Source of the DNA: Castellaniella ginsengisoli | GTDB lineage: Bacteria > Pseudomonadota > Gammaproteobacteria > Burkholderiales > Burkholderiaceae_B | Length of the DNA stretch: 64,000 nucleotides | Direction: 5' to 3' (one strand) | Assembly (NCBI RefSeq): GCF_039523235.1 | Contig: NZ_BAAAEX010000009.1 | Part shown: positions 1-9,665 of the stretch, in pieces | Layout: each line of letters begins with the position of its first letter | How positions within the stretch are numbered: the first letter of the stretch is position 1 | Position numbers and translations under genes: made by a program | Notes under the pieces: generated by a model | The model's input: the letters and a program-made list of their open reading frames with translations, nothing else | What the model was told of the DNA's origin: nothing | Database searches by the model: none

Positions 1-19
1 ATCGGGCGCAGCGCCCGAT
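1..19. other. Short hairpin at the window edge
   Basis: Bases 1-8 and 12-19 are perfect reverse complements (ATCGGGCG / CGCCCGAT) around a 3-base loop. The hairpin lies downstream of accA on its strand. It has no T tract, so it is not a convincing terminator. In relatives tilS often follows accA, but bases 1-58 are too short to show whether it starts here. Confidence 0.3.
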
Positions 20-58
20 GCGGCGGGAAACCGCCTCTTGCCGGAGCGCGGCGTGCGG

Positions 59-1021
59 TCAGCGGGCTTCCTGGAATCGCCCATAGGCCGAGACGCGTTC
101 GAGGCGGCGGCGCAGCAGCTCGTCCACATCCAGGCTGGAGAGTTCGCGCAATGCGTCGGCCAGGGCGCGTTGAAGCTGGCGGGCCATGGTGGCCGGGTCG
201 CGGTGGGCGCCGCCCACGGGCTCGTTGACGACGCGGTCGATCAGCCCCAGCTCCTTCAGGCGCGGCGCGGTGATGGCCAGAGCCTCGGCCGCGACGGAGG
301 CCTTGTCGGCGCTGCGCCACAGGATGGAGGCGCACCCTTCGGGCGAGATGACGGCATAGGTGGCGTATTGCAACATCATGACCGTATCGCCCACGGCAAT
401 GGCCAGGGCGCCGCCCGAGCCGCCTTCGCCGATGATGGTGACGATGATGGGCACCCGCAGGCCGGCCATGGCGTACAGATTGTGGCCGATGGCCTCGGAC
501 TGGCCGCGTTCCTCGGCGCCCACGCCGGGATAGGCGCCCGGGGTATCGACGAAAGTGAACACGGGCAGGCGGAATTTCTCGGCCAGCTTCATCAGGCGCA
601 GCGCCTTGCGGTAGCCCTCGGGCAGCGGCATGCCGAAGTTGCGCAGGGCGCGCTCTTTGGTGTCGCGCCCCTTCTGGTGGCCGATGACCATGCAGGGCGT
701 GCCGTTGAAGCGCGCCAGACCGCCCACGATGGACTGGTCGTCGGCATACATGCGATCGCCGTGCAGTTCGTGAAAATCGGTGAACAGCGCCTGGACGTAG
801 TCCATGGTGTAGGGCCGCTGGGGATGGCGGGCCACCAGCGCGGTCTGCCAGGGCGTGAGCTTGCCATAGATGCTCTTGGCCAGCGACTGGCTTTTCTGCT
901 GCAGGCGGTTGACTTCCTCGGAGATATCGACGGCGGAATCAGTCTGCACGTAGCGCAGTTCTTCGATCTTTTGGTCGAGTTCGGCCAGAGGCTGTTCGAA
1001 TTCAAGAAATGTATTTCGCAT
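59..1021 (-). CDS. accA: Acetyl-CoA carboxylase carboxyltransferase subunit alpha
   Basis: AccA works with AccD in the cytoplasm to transfer the carboxyl group from carboxybiotin to acetyl-CoA, giving malonyl-CoA for fatty acid synthesis. The 320-residue product has the normal family length. The crotonase-like carboxyltransferase core is seen in VDTPGAYPGVGAEERGQ (about residues 159-175), the glycine-rich GEGGSGGALAI (about 201-211) and VISPEGCASILW (about 223-234). The start is the ATG at 1021 (MRNTFLEFEQ), the conserved family N terminus; the frame stays open upstream, but that extension is not AccA-like. It follows the DNA glycosylase gene on the same strand after about 45 bp. Nothing is missing or broken. 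Confidence 0.96.
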   Translation of the reverse strand: MRNTFLEFEQPLAELDQKIEELRYVQTDSAVDISEEVNRLQQKSQSLAKSIYGKLTPWQTALVARHPQRPYTMDYVQALFTDFHELHGDRMYADDQSIVGGLARFNGTPCMVIGHQKGRDTKERALRNFGMPLPEGYRKALRLMKLAEKFRLPVFTFVDTPGAYPGVGAEERGQSEAIGHNLYAMAGLRVPIIVTIIGEGGSGGALAIAVGDTVMMLQYATYAVISPEGCASILWRSADKASVAAEALAITAPRLKELGLIDRVVNEPVGGAHRDPATMARQLQRALADALRELSSLDVDELLRRRLERVSAYGRFQEAR

Positions 1022-1065
1022 GAGAGCAGGATTTCCAGGGTGGAATTTCGGGGTCCGGTCGGTCT

Positions 1066-1719
1066 TCAGTATTCGACGGCGGCGGCATCCATGCTGCGCC
1101 ACAGGTACCAACTGGCGACCGTGCGCCACGGCGCCCAGGCCTGGGCGACTTCGCGGGCTTCGAAGCGCGAGACCGGCTCGCCGCTGAAGTAATGATGGGA
1201 AATGGCCTTGAGCAGCGCCGTATCGTCCAGCGGCAGGACGTCGGGGCGCCCCAGAAAGAAGATCAGGAACATTTCCGCCGTCCAGCGCCCCACGCCGCGA
1301 ATCTCGCACAGCAACGCCATCACGGCCGCGTCATCGCGGGATGCCCACCAGGCCGGTTCCAGACGGTCGGCCTCGGCAAAGAACGCGGCCGCGTCGCGCA
1401 AGTACTGTGCCTTGCGTAAAGACAGGCCCAGGGTGCGCAGCTCAGTCTCGGTGAGCCGGGCGATGCAGCCGGGCTGGATGTCGTTGCCGCAGGTTTGCAC
1501 CAGCCGGGCCCAGAGCGTGCGCCCCAGGGCCAGGGAGATCTGCTGGCCGACGATGATGCGGATCAGCGTTTGGAACGGGCTTTGGCGCACCTGAATCGAC
1601 TCATGGCCGTAGACCGGTATCAATTTGCGCAGAATGCGGTCGCGCTGCACCAGATGCTCGCAAGCCTGGGCCCAGTAGACGGGCCTGAGCGCGACGGGAC
1701 TGTGATGCTGCATGTCCAT
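1066..1719 (-). CDS. DNA-3-methyladenine glycosylase II (AlkA-type, HhH-GPD)
   Basis: Base-excision repair glycosylase that removes alkylated purines such as 3-methyladenine. The 217-residue protein carries the helix-hairpin-helix LCEIRGVGRWTAEMFL and, just after it, LPLDDTALLKA, whose second Asp matches the catalytic Asp of AlkA. The frame extends to an ATG at 1737, but the ATG at 1719 is preferred: GGAGGG lies 7 bases upstream, and this start falls just beyond the cysS stop codon instead of overlapping it. Most of the AlkA N-terminal domain is absent, as in the short bacterial AlkA-like proteins. It is probably co-transcribed with cysS upstream and accA downstream. The family is sure; the exact substrate range is inferred. 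Confidence 0.88.
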   Translation of the reverse strand: MDMQHHSPVALRPVYWAQACEHLVQRDRILRKLIPVYGHESIQVRQSPFQTLIRIIVGQQISLALGRTLWARLVQTCGNDIQPGCIARLTETELRTLGLSLRKAQYLRDAAAFFAEADRLEPAWWASRDDAAVMALLCEIRGVGRWTAEMFLIFFLGRPDVLPLDDTALLKAISHHYFSGEPVSRFEAREVAQAWAPWRTVASWYLWRSMDAAAVEY

Positions 1720-1721
1720 GG

Positions 1722-3164
<1,443 letters not shown>

Positions 3165-3412
3165 GTCGGGCAGGATGAGACGAGCAAACCCGCCGCACCG
3201 GACCATGCGGGCAGCGCGCGGGGATGTAAAATGGACTGACAAGTATACCGTCCCCAGGGTGCCTCTGAACAAATCGAGCGGTAAGCAGGCGCTGCGGATT
3301 CGGGTTGGCTGCAAGGCGCAGACGGCCCGGATCCGCAGGCGCAGGCAGCGCGAGGGCGTGTCCAGAGGCTTCCTGATAACCCCAGAATCCCCCTCCATAG
3401 GCGCCCCGAGAC

Positions 3413-4066
3413 GTGATCCGCTCCTTCTTTTCTGTTTTGGCCGTGTGCGCCTGCCTGGCGGCCGGCCCGGCCTTCGCGGCGTCTCCGGATGCCGGCACCG
3501 GCTTGCCGAGCCTGAACTTCAACCCCGACACCGGGGCGTTCACCGAAGCGCCTCCTCCGGAGCACGGCTGGCAGGCCTTCGCCGATCTGCTGAAACAGGC
3601 GGCGCCCTCCACCGACACCGCCATCCCGCTCACGCCCGAGCAGGTTTCCGGGCACGTCGCGGCGCTGATCGACGCAGGACGCGCCGACGAGGCCCTGGAC
3701 ATCATCGGCAAGCAAAAGGCCGCGCGCGACATCCAGGCCGCGCTGGGCGTCGACGTCCAGTTGCGCTACCAGGAAGGCCGCGCCCTGGCGGCGCTGGGCC
3801 GGCACGACGAAGCCATGGCGGTGTGGCGCCAGATGACCACCGACTACCCCGAACTGCCCGAGCCCTGGAACGCGCTGGCCATCGAATATGCCCGCCAGGG
3901 CCGGTTGCAACTGGCCCGCGATGCGCTCGATATGGCGCTCGTATCCGATCCGTCCTTCGCTCCGGCGCTGGAGAACCTGGGGCACGTGCAGATGCGCCTG
4001 GCCCAGGAATCCTTCGCGCGCGCCCGGGCGGCGGGCGACAAGACCCCCGCCCCTGGGGCACAATAA
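3413..4066 (+). CDS. Exported tetratricopeptide-repeat protein
   Basis: A 217-residue protein with a clear Sec signal peptide (hydrophobic FFSVLAVCACLAAGPAFA, cleavage about residue 22). From about residue 75 it is helical and alanine-rich, with TPR-like units such as GRADEALDIIGKQKA, RYQEGRALAALGRHDEAM, PWNALAIEYARQGRLQLARDAL and PALENLGHVQMRLAQE. TPR proteins mediate protein-protein contacts; no catalytic motif is seen. It is divergent from cysS and lies 22 bp before the isomerase gene. The location is likely periplasmic; the partner is unknown. Confidence 0.75.
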   Translation: MIRSFFSVLAVCACLAAGPAFAASPDAGTGLPSLNFNPDTGAFTEAPPPEHGWQAFADLLKQAAPSTDTAIPLTPEQVSGHVAALIDAGRADEALDIIGKQKAARDIQAALGVDVQLRYQEGRALAALGRHDEAMAVWRQMTTDYPELPEPWNALAIEYARQGRLQLARDALDMALVSDPSFAPALENLGHVQMRLAQESFARARAAGDKTPAPGAQ

Positions 4067-4088
4067 GCTTTTTGCCCCGGTCGGCTCC

Positions 4089-4730
4089 ATGTCCCATCCC
4101 TCTTTCCTTACCCGCATCCTGCCCTGGACACGGGCCTGCAGCCTGGGCTGCGCCCTGATCCTGGCTGGCGGCGCCGCCGCCGCGCAGGCCGATTCCACCC
4201 CTTCCACCCAAAGCACAGCCATGAGCACTCATCCGCACGTCAGAATGCACACCAACAAGGGCGATCTGCTGATCGAACTGGACGCCGAAAAGGCCCCCAA
4301 GACCGTCGAAAACTTTCTTCGCTACGTCAAGGAAGGCTTCTACGACGGCACCGTCTTCCACCGCGTCATCAACAACTTCATGATCCAGGGCGGCGGTTTC
4401 GAGCCCGGCATGAAACAGAAACAGACCCACGCCCCCGTCGAAAACGAAGCCAACAACGGCCTGAAGAACGACCGCTACACGCTCGCCATGGCGCGCACCG
4501 CCGATCCGCATTCGGCCACGGCCCAGTTCTTCATCAACGTGGCCGACAACGATTTCCTGAACTTCTCCGCGCCCACCTCCAACGGCTGGGGCTACGCCGT
4601 CTTCGGCCGCGTCATCGAGGGCACCGAAATCGTCGATGAAATCAAGAAGGTCAAGACCGGCAGCAAGGGCTTCCACCAGGATGTGCCTGTCGAGGACGTC
4701 GTCATCGAAAGCGCCGCGCTGGTTGAATAA
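4089..4730 (+). CDS. Cyclophilin-type peptidyl-prolyl cis-trans isomerase with signal peptide
   Basis: Cyclophilin that catalyses cis-trans isomerisation of proline peptide bonds. The core (about residues 50-213) shows FHRVINNFMIQGGGFEPG, the ARTADPHSATAQFFINV block and WGYAVFGRVIEGT, the PpiB pattern. Oddly, the ATG at 4089 adds about 44 residues containing a signal-peptide-like hydrophobic segment (LGCALILAGGAAAAQA), whereas an in-frame ATG at 4221 gives MSTHPHVRMHTNKGD, the usual start of cytoplasmic PpiB. Relatives often carry ppiA (exported) and ppiB (cytoplasmic) in tandem, so this may be a fusion left by deletion between them, or one gene with two starts. Neither ATG has a strong ribosome binding site. 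The 3' end overlaps the proposed lpxH start. Confidence 0.85.
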   Translation: MSHPSFLTRILPWTRACSLGCALILAGGAAAAQADSTPSTQSTAMSTHPHVRMHTNKGDLLIELDAEKAPKTVENFLRYVKEGFYDGTVFHRVINNFMIQGGGFEPGMKQKQTHAPVENEANNGLKNDRYTLAMARTADPHSATAQFFINVADNDFLNFSAPTSNGWGYAVFGRVIEGTEIVDEIKKVKTGSKGFHQDVPVEDVVIESAALVE

Positions 4731-5499
4731 GCAGGCGCTGCGAGGCACCGTCTGGATCGCCTCGGACATCCACCTGGGCGAGGCCGTCCCGAAGACGGCG
4801 CTCGCCTTTTATGATTTCCTGGAACTGGCCCGGCGCCATGCCGACGCCCTGATCCTGTGCGGCGATCTCTTCGATGCCTGGATCGGCGATGACCACGCCC
4901 TGCGCGATCCGCCAGGCTGGCTGGCCGGCGCACAGGCCGAGCTGCGCGCCACCGCCCAGGCCATCCCGCTGTGGCTGGCGCACGGGAACCGCGATTTCCT
5001 GATGGGCCGCGCCCTTGCCGATGCGCTGGGCGCCCGGCTGCTGGACACCCCCACCGTCCTGCACACGGACGCCGGCCCGATTCTGCTGGCCCACGGCGAC
5101 GAATACTGCACCGACGACCTCGCCTACCAGCGCTTTCGCCGCATCGTGCGCACACCCTGGATCCAAAAAGCCTTTCTGGCCCTGCCGCTGGGCGTGCGGC
5201 GCGCCATCGCCGCGCGCGCACGCGCCCGCAGCCGGCAAGCCCGCCGGACCAAAACGATGGCGATCATGGATGTGAATCCGGCCGCGATCGGGCAGGCATT
5301 GCGCGCCGCGGGTTGCCAGACCCTGATCCACGGCCACACGCACCGGCCCGCCCTTCATGCGCTGACGCTGGACGATGGCCGCGCGGCACGGCGTTATGTG
5401 CTGCCCGATTGGGATTTCGACCATGCCGCCGCCCCCCGAGGGGGGTGGATCGAGATCGACGCCGCCGGAATCCGGGCCTCAGAACATCCTCAATCCTGA
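4723..5499 (+). CDS. lpxH: UDP-2,3-diacylglucosamine diphosphatase
   Basis: LpxH hydrolyses UDP-2,3-diacylglucosamine to lipid X at the inner membrane, a lipid A synthesis step. The calcineurin-like metal ligands are all present: SDIHLG (D15, H17), GDLFDAWIGDD (D48), HGNRD (87-91), HGDEY (124-128) and HGHTHRP (203-209). No ATG precedes the conserved GTVWIASDIH closely. I chose the TTG at 4723, which gives MNKQALRGTVW and overlaps the isomerase stop by 8 bases; an in-frame ATG at 4681 would add 14 unlikely residues. Length 258. The 3' end overlaps the convergent TerC-CorC gene by 10 bp. Confidence 0.92.
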   Translation: MNKQALRGTVWIASDIHLGEAVPKTALAFYDFLELARRHADALILCGDLFDAWIGDDHALRDPPGWLAGAQAELRATAQAIPLWLAHGNRDFLMGRALADALGARLLDTPTVLHTDAGPILLAHGDEYCTDDLAYQRFRRIVRTPWIQKAFLALPLGVRRAIAARARARSRQARRTKTMAIMDVNPAAIGQALRAAGCQTLIHGHTHRPALHALTLDDGRAARRYVLPDWDFDHAAAPRGGWIEIDAAGIRASEHPQS

Positions 5500-7067
5500 G
5501 GATCGGCTTCGAGGCTGGGGGGTTCCAGGCTGTCGATCTGCACGGCGGCGATGCGGCGGCCTTCCAGGGCGGCGACGGTGAACCGGAATCCGCCGCCATA
5601 CTCGTGCGTCAGTTCGCAATGATCGCCGACCTCGGGCAGGCGGCCGAACCGGCTGAGCAGATAACCCGCCAGCGTGGAGTATTCCTCGTGCTCGTCGACC
5701 AGACCGTCGGTGTGCAGAATGTGCTCCAGGTGATGCAGATCGGCGGCGCCATCCACGCGCCAGCGGCCGTCGCCCTGGTCGATGATGTCAGGCGCTTCGT
5801 CCTCGTCGGGGAATTCGCCGGCGATGGTCTCGAAGATATCGATCGGCGTCACGACGCCGACGATGGAGCCGAATTCGTCGGCCACCAGGACCAGCAGCCC
5901 ATGCGAACGCTTGAGCGTTTCCATGAGCTGCAGAATGGGGATGGTTTCATGCACGATGATGGGTTCGCGCAGCCGGGTTTCGCGGATGCCGCCGTGCTCC
6001 AGCAGATCCAGCAGCAGGTCTTTGGCGCGGCCCACGCCCACGACCTCGTCCAGGGAGCCCCGGCACACCGGGAAGAAACTGTGCGGCTCGCGGATCAGTT
6101 GGTCGCGCAGCTCATCGGCCGGCAAGTCCAGATTGATCCAGGATACGTCGGTGCGCGGCGTCATCACGGAATGCACGTTGCGGTCGCTGAGCGTCAGTAC
6201 GCCACTGACCATATTGCGTTCTTCGTCGCCGAAGGCCTCGACCGGCGGCGGCGCGTGTTCGCTGTCCTCGAGTTCGGGGCCGGCCATGGGCTTGCGGCCC
6301 AGCATCAGCAACACGGCCTCGGCGGTGCGCTCGCGCAGCGGACGGCGCTGCTCGGCGCGGCGCACGTTGCGCCGCGCCCACTGGTTCAAGGTCTCGATCA
6401 GCACCGAAAACACGATGGCGGCGTACAGATAGCCCTTGGGCACATGGAAACCGAAGCCATCGGCCACCAGCGTGAAGCCGATCGTCAGCAAGAAGCCCAG
6501 GCACAGAATCACCACCGTCTGGTGGGCGTTGACGAAGGCGGTCAGCGGCTTGGACGCCACCAGCATGACCCCCATGGCGATCACCACCGCCGCCATCATG
6601 ATTTCCAGGTGATCGACCATCCCCACGGCCGTGATCACGGAGTCGACCGAGAACACCGCGTCCAGAATGACGATCTGGGTCACGATCACCGCGAAGCCGG
6701 CATGCAGGCGCGAGCCCGAGGCGTGCTGGGTGCGGCCTTCGATGCGGTCATGCAGCTCGAAAGTGCCCTTGAACAACAGGAAAAAGCCGCCCACGATGAG
6801 GATCAGGTCGCGGCCCGAAAAGCTCAGGGCGCCCAGGCTCACCAGCGGTTCGGTGAGCTTGATCAGCCACGACATCACCGTCAGCAGGAGCAGGCGCATG
6901 ATGAGCGCCAGGCTCAGGCCCAGGATGCGGGCGCGGTCACGCTGCTTGGGCGGCAGCTTGTCGACCAGAATGGCGATGAAAACCAGGTTGTCGATGCCCA
7001 GAACAATTTCCAGGACAATCAGGGTCAATAACCCTACCCAGGCGGACGGATCTGCCAACCATTCCAT
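5490..7067 (-). CDS. TerC-family membrane protein with CBS pair and CorC/HlyC domain
   Basis: A 525-residue inner-membrane protein. Residues about 1-230 form a TerC-like domain of 7-8 hydrophobic segments with acidic motifs LEIVLGIDNLVFI and VFSVDSVITAVG. A linker leads to two CBS domains (about 300-420; VMTPRTDVSWINLD, GSIVGVVTPIDIFE) and a C-terminal CorC_HlyC transporter-associated domain (about 435-520). This is the architecture of E. coli YegH/YoaE. TerC relatives are implicated in metal-ion export, for example manganese, and CBS domains usually bind adenine nucleotides; substrate and regulation here are inference. suhB lies directly upstream on the same strand with 13 bp between them. 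Confidence 0.88.
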   Translation of the reverse strand: MEWLADPSAWVGLLTLIVLEIVLGIDNLVFIAILVDKLPPKQRDRARILGLSLALIMRLLLLTVMSWLIKLTEPLVSLGALSFSGRDLILIVGGFFLLFKGTFELHDRIEGRTQHASGSRLHAGFAVIVTQIVILDAVFSVDSVITAVGMVDHLEIMMAAVVIAMGVMLVASKPLTAFVNAHQTVVILCLGFLLTIGFTLVADGFGFHVPKGYLYAAIVFSVLIETLNQWARRNVRRAEQRRPLRERTAEAVLLMLGRKPMAGPELEDSEHAPPPVEAFGDEERNMVSGVLTLSDRNVHSVMTPRTDVSWINLDLPADELRDQLIREPHSFFPVCRGSLDEVVGVGRAKDLLLDLLEHGGIRETRLREPIIVHETIPILQLMETLKRSHGLLVLVADEFGSIVGVVTPIDIFETIAGEFPDEDEAPDIIDQGDGRWRVDGAADLHHLEHILHTDGLVDEHEEYSTLAGYLLSRFGRLPEVGDHCELTHEYGGGFRFTVAALEGRRIAAVQIDSLEPPSLEADPQD

Positions 7068-7080
7068 GATCGATATCCCG

Positions 7081-7851
7081 TCAGGCGTTCAGATGGGCAA
7101 TCATCTGGGCGAACAACTTGGGCGGCGCGGCCAGCACGTTGCCCGACTCCATCCAGCCCTGTTCGCCCTGGAAATCGGCCAGCAGGCCGCCGGCCTCGAG
7201 CACCAGCAGGCCGCCCGCCGCCATGTCCCAGGGCTTCAGCCCGACGCCGCAGAAGCCGTCCAGGCGGCCGCTGGCCACCCAGGCCAGATCCAGCACCGTG
7301 GAGCCGGTGCGCCGCGCCGCCGCGCATTCGGCCAGCAGGGGTACGAAGGGCGAGGTCGCCGGCAGCGCCGTGGACTGGGGAATATGCGAGGCCAGCAAGG
7401 CGTCGTGGTAGCGCAGGCAGGTCGACACCCGGACCCGCCGGTCGTTCAGGAAAGCGCCGCTGCCCCGGCTGGCGGTGAACATCTCGTTGCGCGTGGGATC
7501 GTAGACCACGGCATGCGCCGCCTGGCCGCGATGCATCAGCGCAATGGACACGGCGTAATGGGCGAAGCCGTGGATGAAGTTCGTGGTGCCGTCCAGGGGA
7601 TCGATGATCCACTGGAATTCGGTGTTTTCCACGGGGTGGGGGCCCGACTCTTCAGCCAGGATGCCGTGGTCGGGGTAGGCTGTGCGTAAAATGTCGATGA
7701 TGGATTCCTCGGCGGCCCGATCAACTTCCGTGACGTAGTCCTTCGGCCCCTTGCGCGCCACGTTCAGGCGTTCCAGGTCGAGGCTGGCGCGGTTAATGAT
7801 GGCGCCAGCACGGCGTGCCGCCTTGATGGCGGTGTTGAGCATCGGGTGCAT
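7081..7851 (-). CDS. suhB: Inositol-1-monophosphatase family protein
   Basis: Mg-dependent phosphatase of the inositol monophosphatase family. SuhB also acts as an rRNA transcription antitermination factor in E. coli. The 256-residue protein has the metal-binding set: AEESG (E67), WIIDPLDGTTNFIHG (D84, D87) and WDMAAGG (D209). The start MHPMLNTAIKAARRAG is the conserved family N terminus. It is divergent from trmJ with 40 bp between the starts, the same neighbour as in E. coli. Likely co-transcribed with the TerC-CorC gene. Confidence 0.94.
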   Translation of the reverse strand: MHPMLNTAIKAARRAGAIINRASLDLERLNVARKGPKDYVTEVDRAAEESIIDILRTAYPDHGILAEESGPHPVENTEFQWIIDPLDGTTNFIHGFAHYAVSIALMHRGQAAHAVVYDPTRNEMFTASRGSGAFLNDRRVRVSTCLRYHDALLASHIPQSTALPATSPFVPLLAECAAARRTGSTVLDLAWVASGRLDGFCGVGLKPWDMAAGGLLVLEAGGLLADFQGEQGWMESGNVLAAPPKLFAQMIAHLNA

Positions 7852-7891
7852 AGGTTTCCAAAGATCACGGGTGACAGACCCTCTATTTTAA

Positions 7892-8713
7892 ATGACTCCG
7901 CCAGTTTCCTCCGACTTCCCCGCAGATGCCCCGGATATTTTCTCCCGGGTGCGCTTCGTCATGGTCAGCCCGACCCACCCCGGCAACGTCGGATCGGCGG
8001 CCCGGGCGATCAAAACCATGGGGTTTCACGACCTGCACCTGGTGGCTCCCGCCGACCCGGACATCCTGCGCCAACCCGAGGCGCTCGCCCTGGCAAGCGG
8101 CGCCGGCGACATCCTGGCGCGGGCGTGCTCGCACGCCAGCCTGGCCGACGCGCTGGGCCCCACCACCCTGGCCTTCGCCCTGACGGCGCGGGCGCGCGCC
8201 ATCGGCCCCCCGCCCTGCGACATCCGCGAAGCCGCCGTGCAGTCGGCCGCCGAACTGGCCCTGCCCGACGCACGCGTCGCCATCGTCCTGGGCACCGAAC
8301 GCACCGGCCTGTCCAACGAGGACATCACGCTGTGCCAGCGCGTCTGCCACATTCCGGCCAATCCGGCGTACAGTTCCTTGAACGTATCCCAGGCGCTGCA
8401 ACTGGCCGCCTGGGAAATGCGCTATGCCCTGCTGCCCCTGGCCGGCGCGGCCCGCCTGCCCGACACCCACGCCCGGCATGACCCGGGCTCCGACCCGGCC
8501 AGCAGCGAACGCGTCCAGGCCATGCTCGATCATTTCGAGCAGGCTCTGCTGGCCGTGGGTTTCCTGGACCCTCTGCATCCGAAGAAACTGGTGCCGCGCA
8601 TGCGGCAGATGTGGACCCGCAACCGGCTGAGCGCCGACGAGGTGGACATGGTGCGCGGCCTGTGCACCGCCATGATCCGCAGCGCCGACCGCGCCACGCC
8701 CCAGAACGACTGA
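7892..8713 (+). CDS. trmJ: tRNA (cytidine/uridine-2'-O-)-methyltransferase
   Basis: SPOUT-class SAM-dependent methyltransferase that methylates the ribose of nucleotide 32 in the anticodon loop of several tRNAs. The trefoil-knot motifs are intact: NVGSAARAIKTMGF (32-45), VLGTERTGLSNED (132-144) and SSLNVSQALQLAAWE (161-175). The C-terminal part is helical (MRQMWTRNRL region). Length 273 fits the family. It reads toward cysE with 8 bp between, so the two are probably one transcript. Confidence 0.93.
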   Translation: MTPPVSSDFPADAPDIFSRVRFVMVSPTHPGNVGSAARAIKTMGFHDLHLVAPADPDILRQPEALALASGAGDILARACSHASLADALGPTTLAFALTARARAIGPPPCDIREAAVQSAAELALPDARVAIVLGTERTGLSNEDITLCQRVCHIPANPAYSSLNVSQALQLAAWEMRYALLPLAGAARLPDTHARHDPGSDPASSERVQAMLDHFEQALLAVGFLDPLHPKKLVPRMRQMWTRNRLSADEVDMVRGLCTAMIRSADRATPQND

Positions 8714-8721
8714 ACCGACCT

Positions 8722-9636
8722 ATGTTTGACCAGCTTCGCGAAGACATCGCCTGCATCCACGAACGCGACCCGGCGGCCCGCAGCCGCATCGAAATCCTGA
8801 CCTGTTATCCCGGGCTGCACGCCATCCTGATCCACCGCATGGCGCATGGCCTGTGGCGGCGCGGCTGGTACTGGGCGGGGCGCTTCACATCCCACCTGGG
8901 GCGCCTGCTGACCGGCATCGAGATCCATCCCGGCGCGCGCATCGGCCGGCGCGTGTTCATCGACCACGGCTTCGGCGTGGTGATCGGCGAGACCGCAGAG
9001 ATCGGCGACGACTGCACCATCTACCAAGGCGTCACCCTGGGCGGCACGCGGCTGTACAAAGGTGAAAAGCGCCATCCCACCCTGGAGGAAGGCGTGGTCG
9101 TGGGCGCGGGCGCCCAGATCCTGGGCGGCTTCACGGTGGGCGCCCATGCCCGGGTCGGGTCGAACGCGGTGGTGATCAAACCCGTGCCCGCCGGAGCGAC
9201 CGCCGTGGGCAATCCGGCGCGCGTGATCCTGCCGGAAGACCAGGCAGCGCCCGCCTCCGGCGAGGCGGCGGCCGGCCATGCCAGCCGGCCCGATGCGCCG
9301 GAAACGGCGCGCAGCGCCGCGTCACCCTGCCAGGAGGACATCCCGCAATCCGAATGGGCGGCGCGCCCCTTGCAGGAACTGCTGCAGCGCGGCCGGGCCG
9401 AGCCGCCCGCCGCATCGGCCGACGGCGCAGCACCGCAAGAGGATTTCGCCCCCTACGGCGTCGGCCGCACGGACGACGACCCGCTGGTCCAGGTGCTGCA
9501 CGAGTTGATCAACCACACCGCTCAGCAGGATGCGCGCATCCAGCGCCTGTGCTCGGCCCTGGAAGACCTGGGCCAGCGTATCGAGAACGGCCAGCATCCG
9601 CTGGATGCGGAGCGGCTGAACCGGATGGTGGAGTAA
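8722..9636 (+). CDS. cysE: Serine O-acetyltransferase with long C-terminal tail
   Basis: Transfers acetyl from acetyl-CoA to L-serine, giving O-acetylserine, the carbon skeleton for cysteine. It is the short (EpsC-like) form: a brief helical N-terminal part, then a left-handed beta-helix of hexapeptide repeats (about 66-165) with FIDHGFGVVIGETAEIGD; D81-H82 lie in the active-site loop. Beyond about residue 171 come 130 extra residues, Ala/Pro-rich and ending in a possible coiled coil (LVQVLHELINHTAQQD onward). The tail may hold regulatory or partner contacts; this is inference. The start is the ATG at 8722, just after trmJ. Confidence 0.92.
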   Translation: MFDQLREDIACIHERDPAARSRIEILTCYPGLHAILIHRMAHGLWRRGWYWAGRFTSHLGRLLTGIEIHPGARIGRRVFIDHGFGVVIGETAEIGDDCTIYQGVTLGGTRLYKGEKRHPTLEEGVVVGAGAQILGGFTVGAHARVGSNAVVIKPVPAGATAVGNPARVILPEDQAAPASGEAAAGHASRPDAPETARSAASPCQEDIPQSEWAARPLQELLQRGRAEPPAASADGAAPQEDFAPYGVGRTDDDPLVQVLHELINHTAQQDARIQRLCSALEDLGQRIENGQHPLDAERLNRMVE

Positions 9637-9665
9637 CCCGGCTGCCGCGCCGCGCCGCGCGGGCA

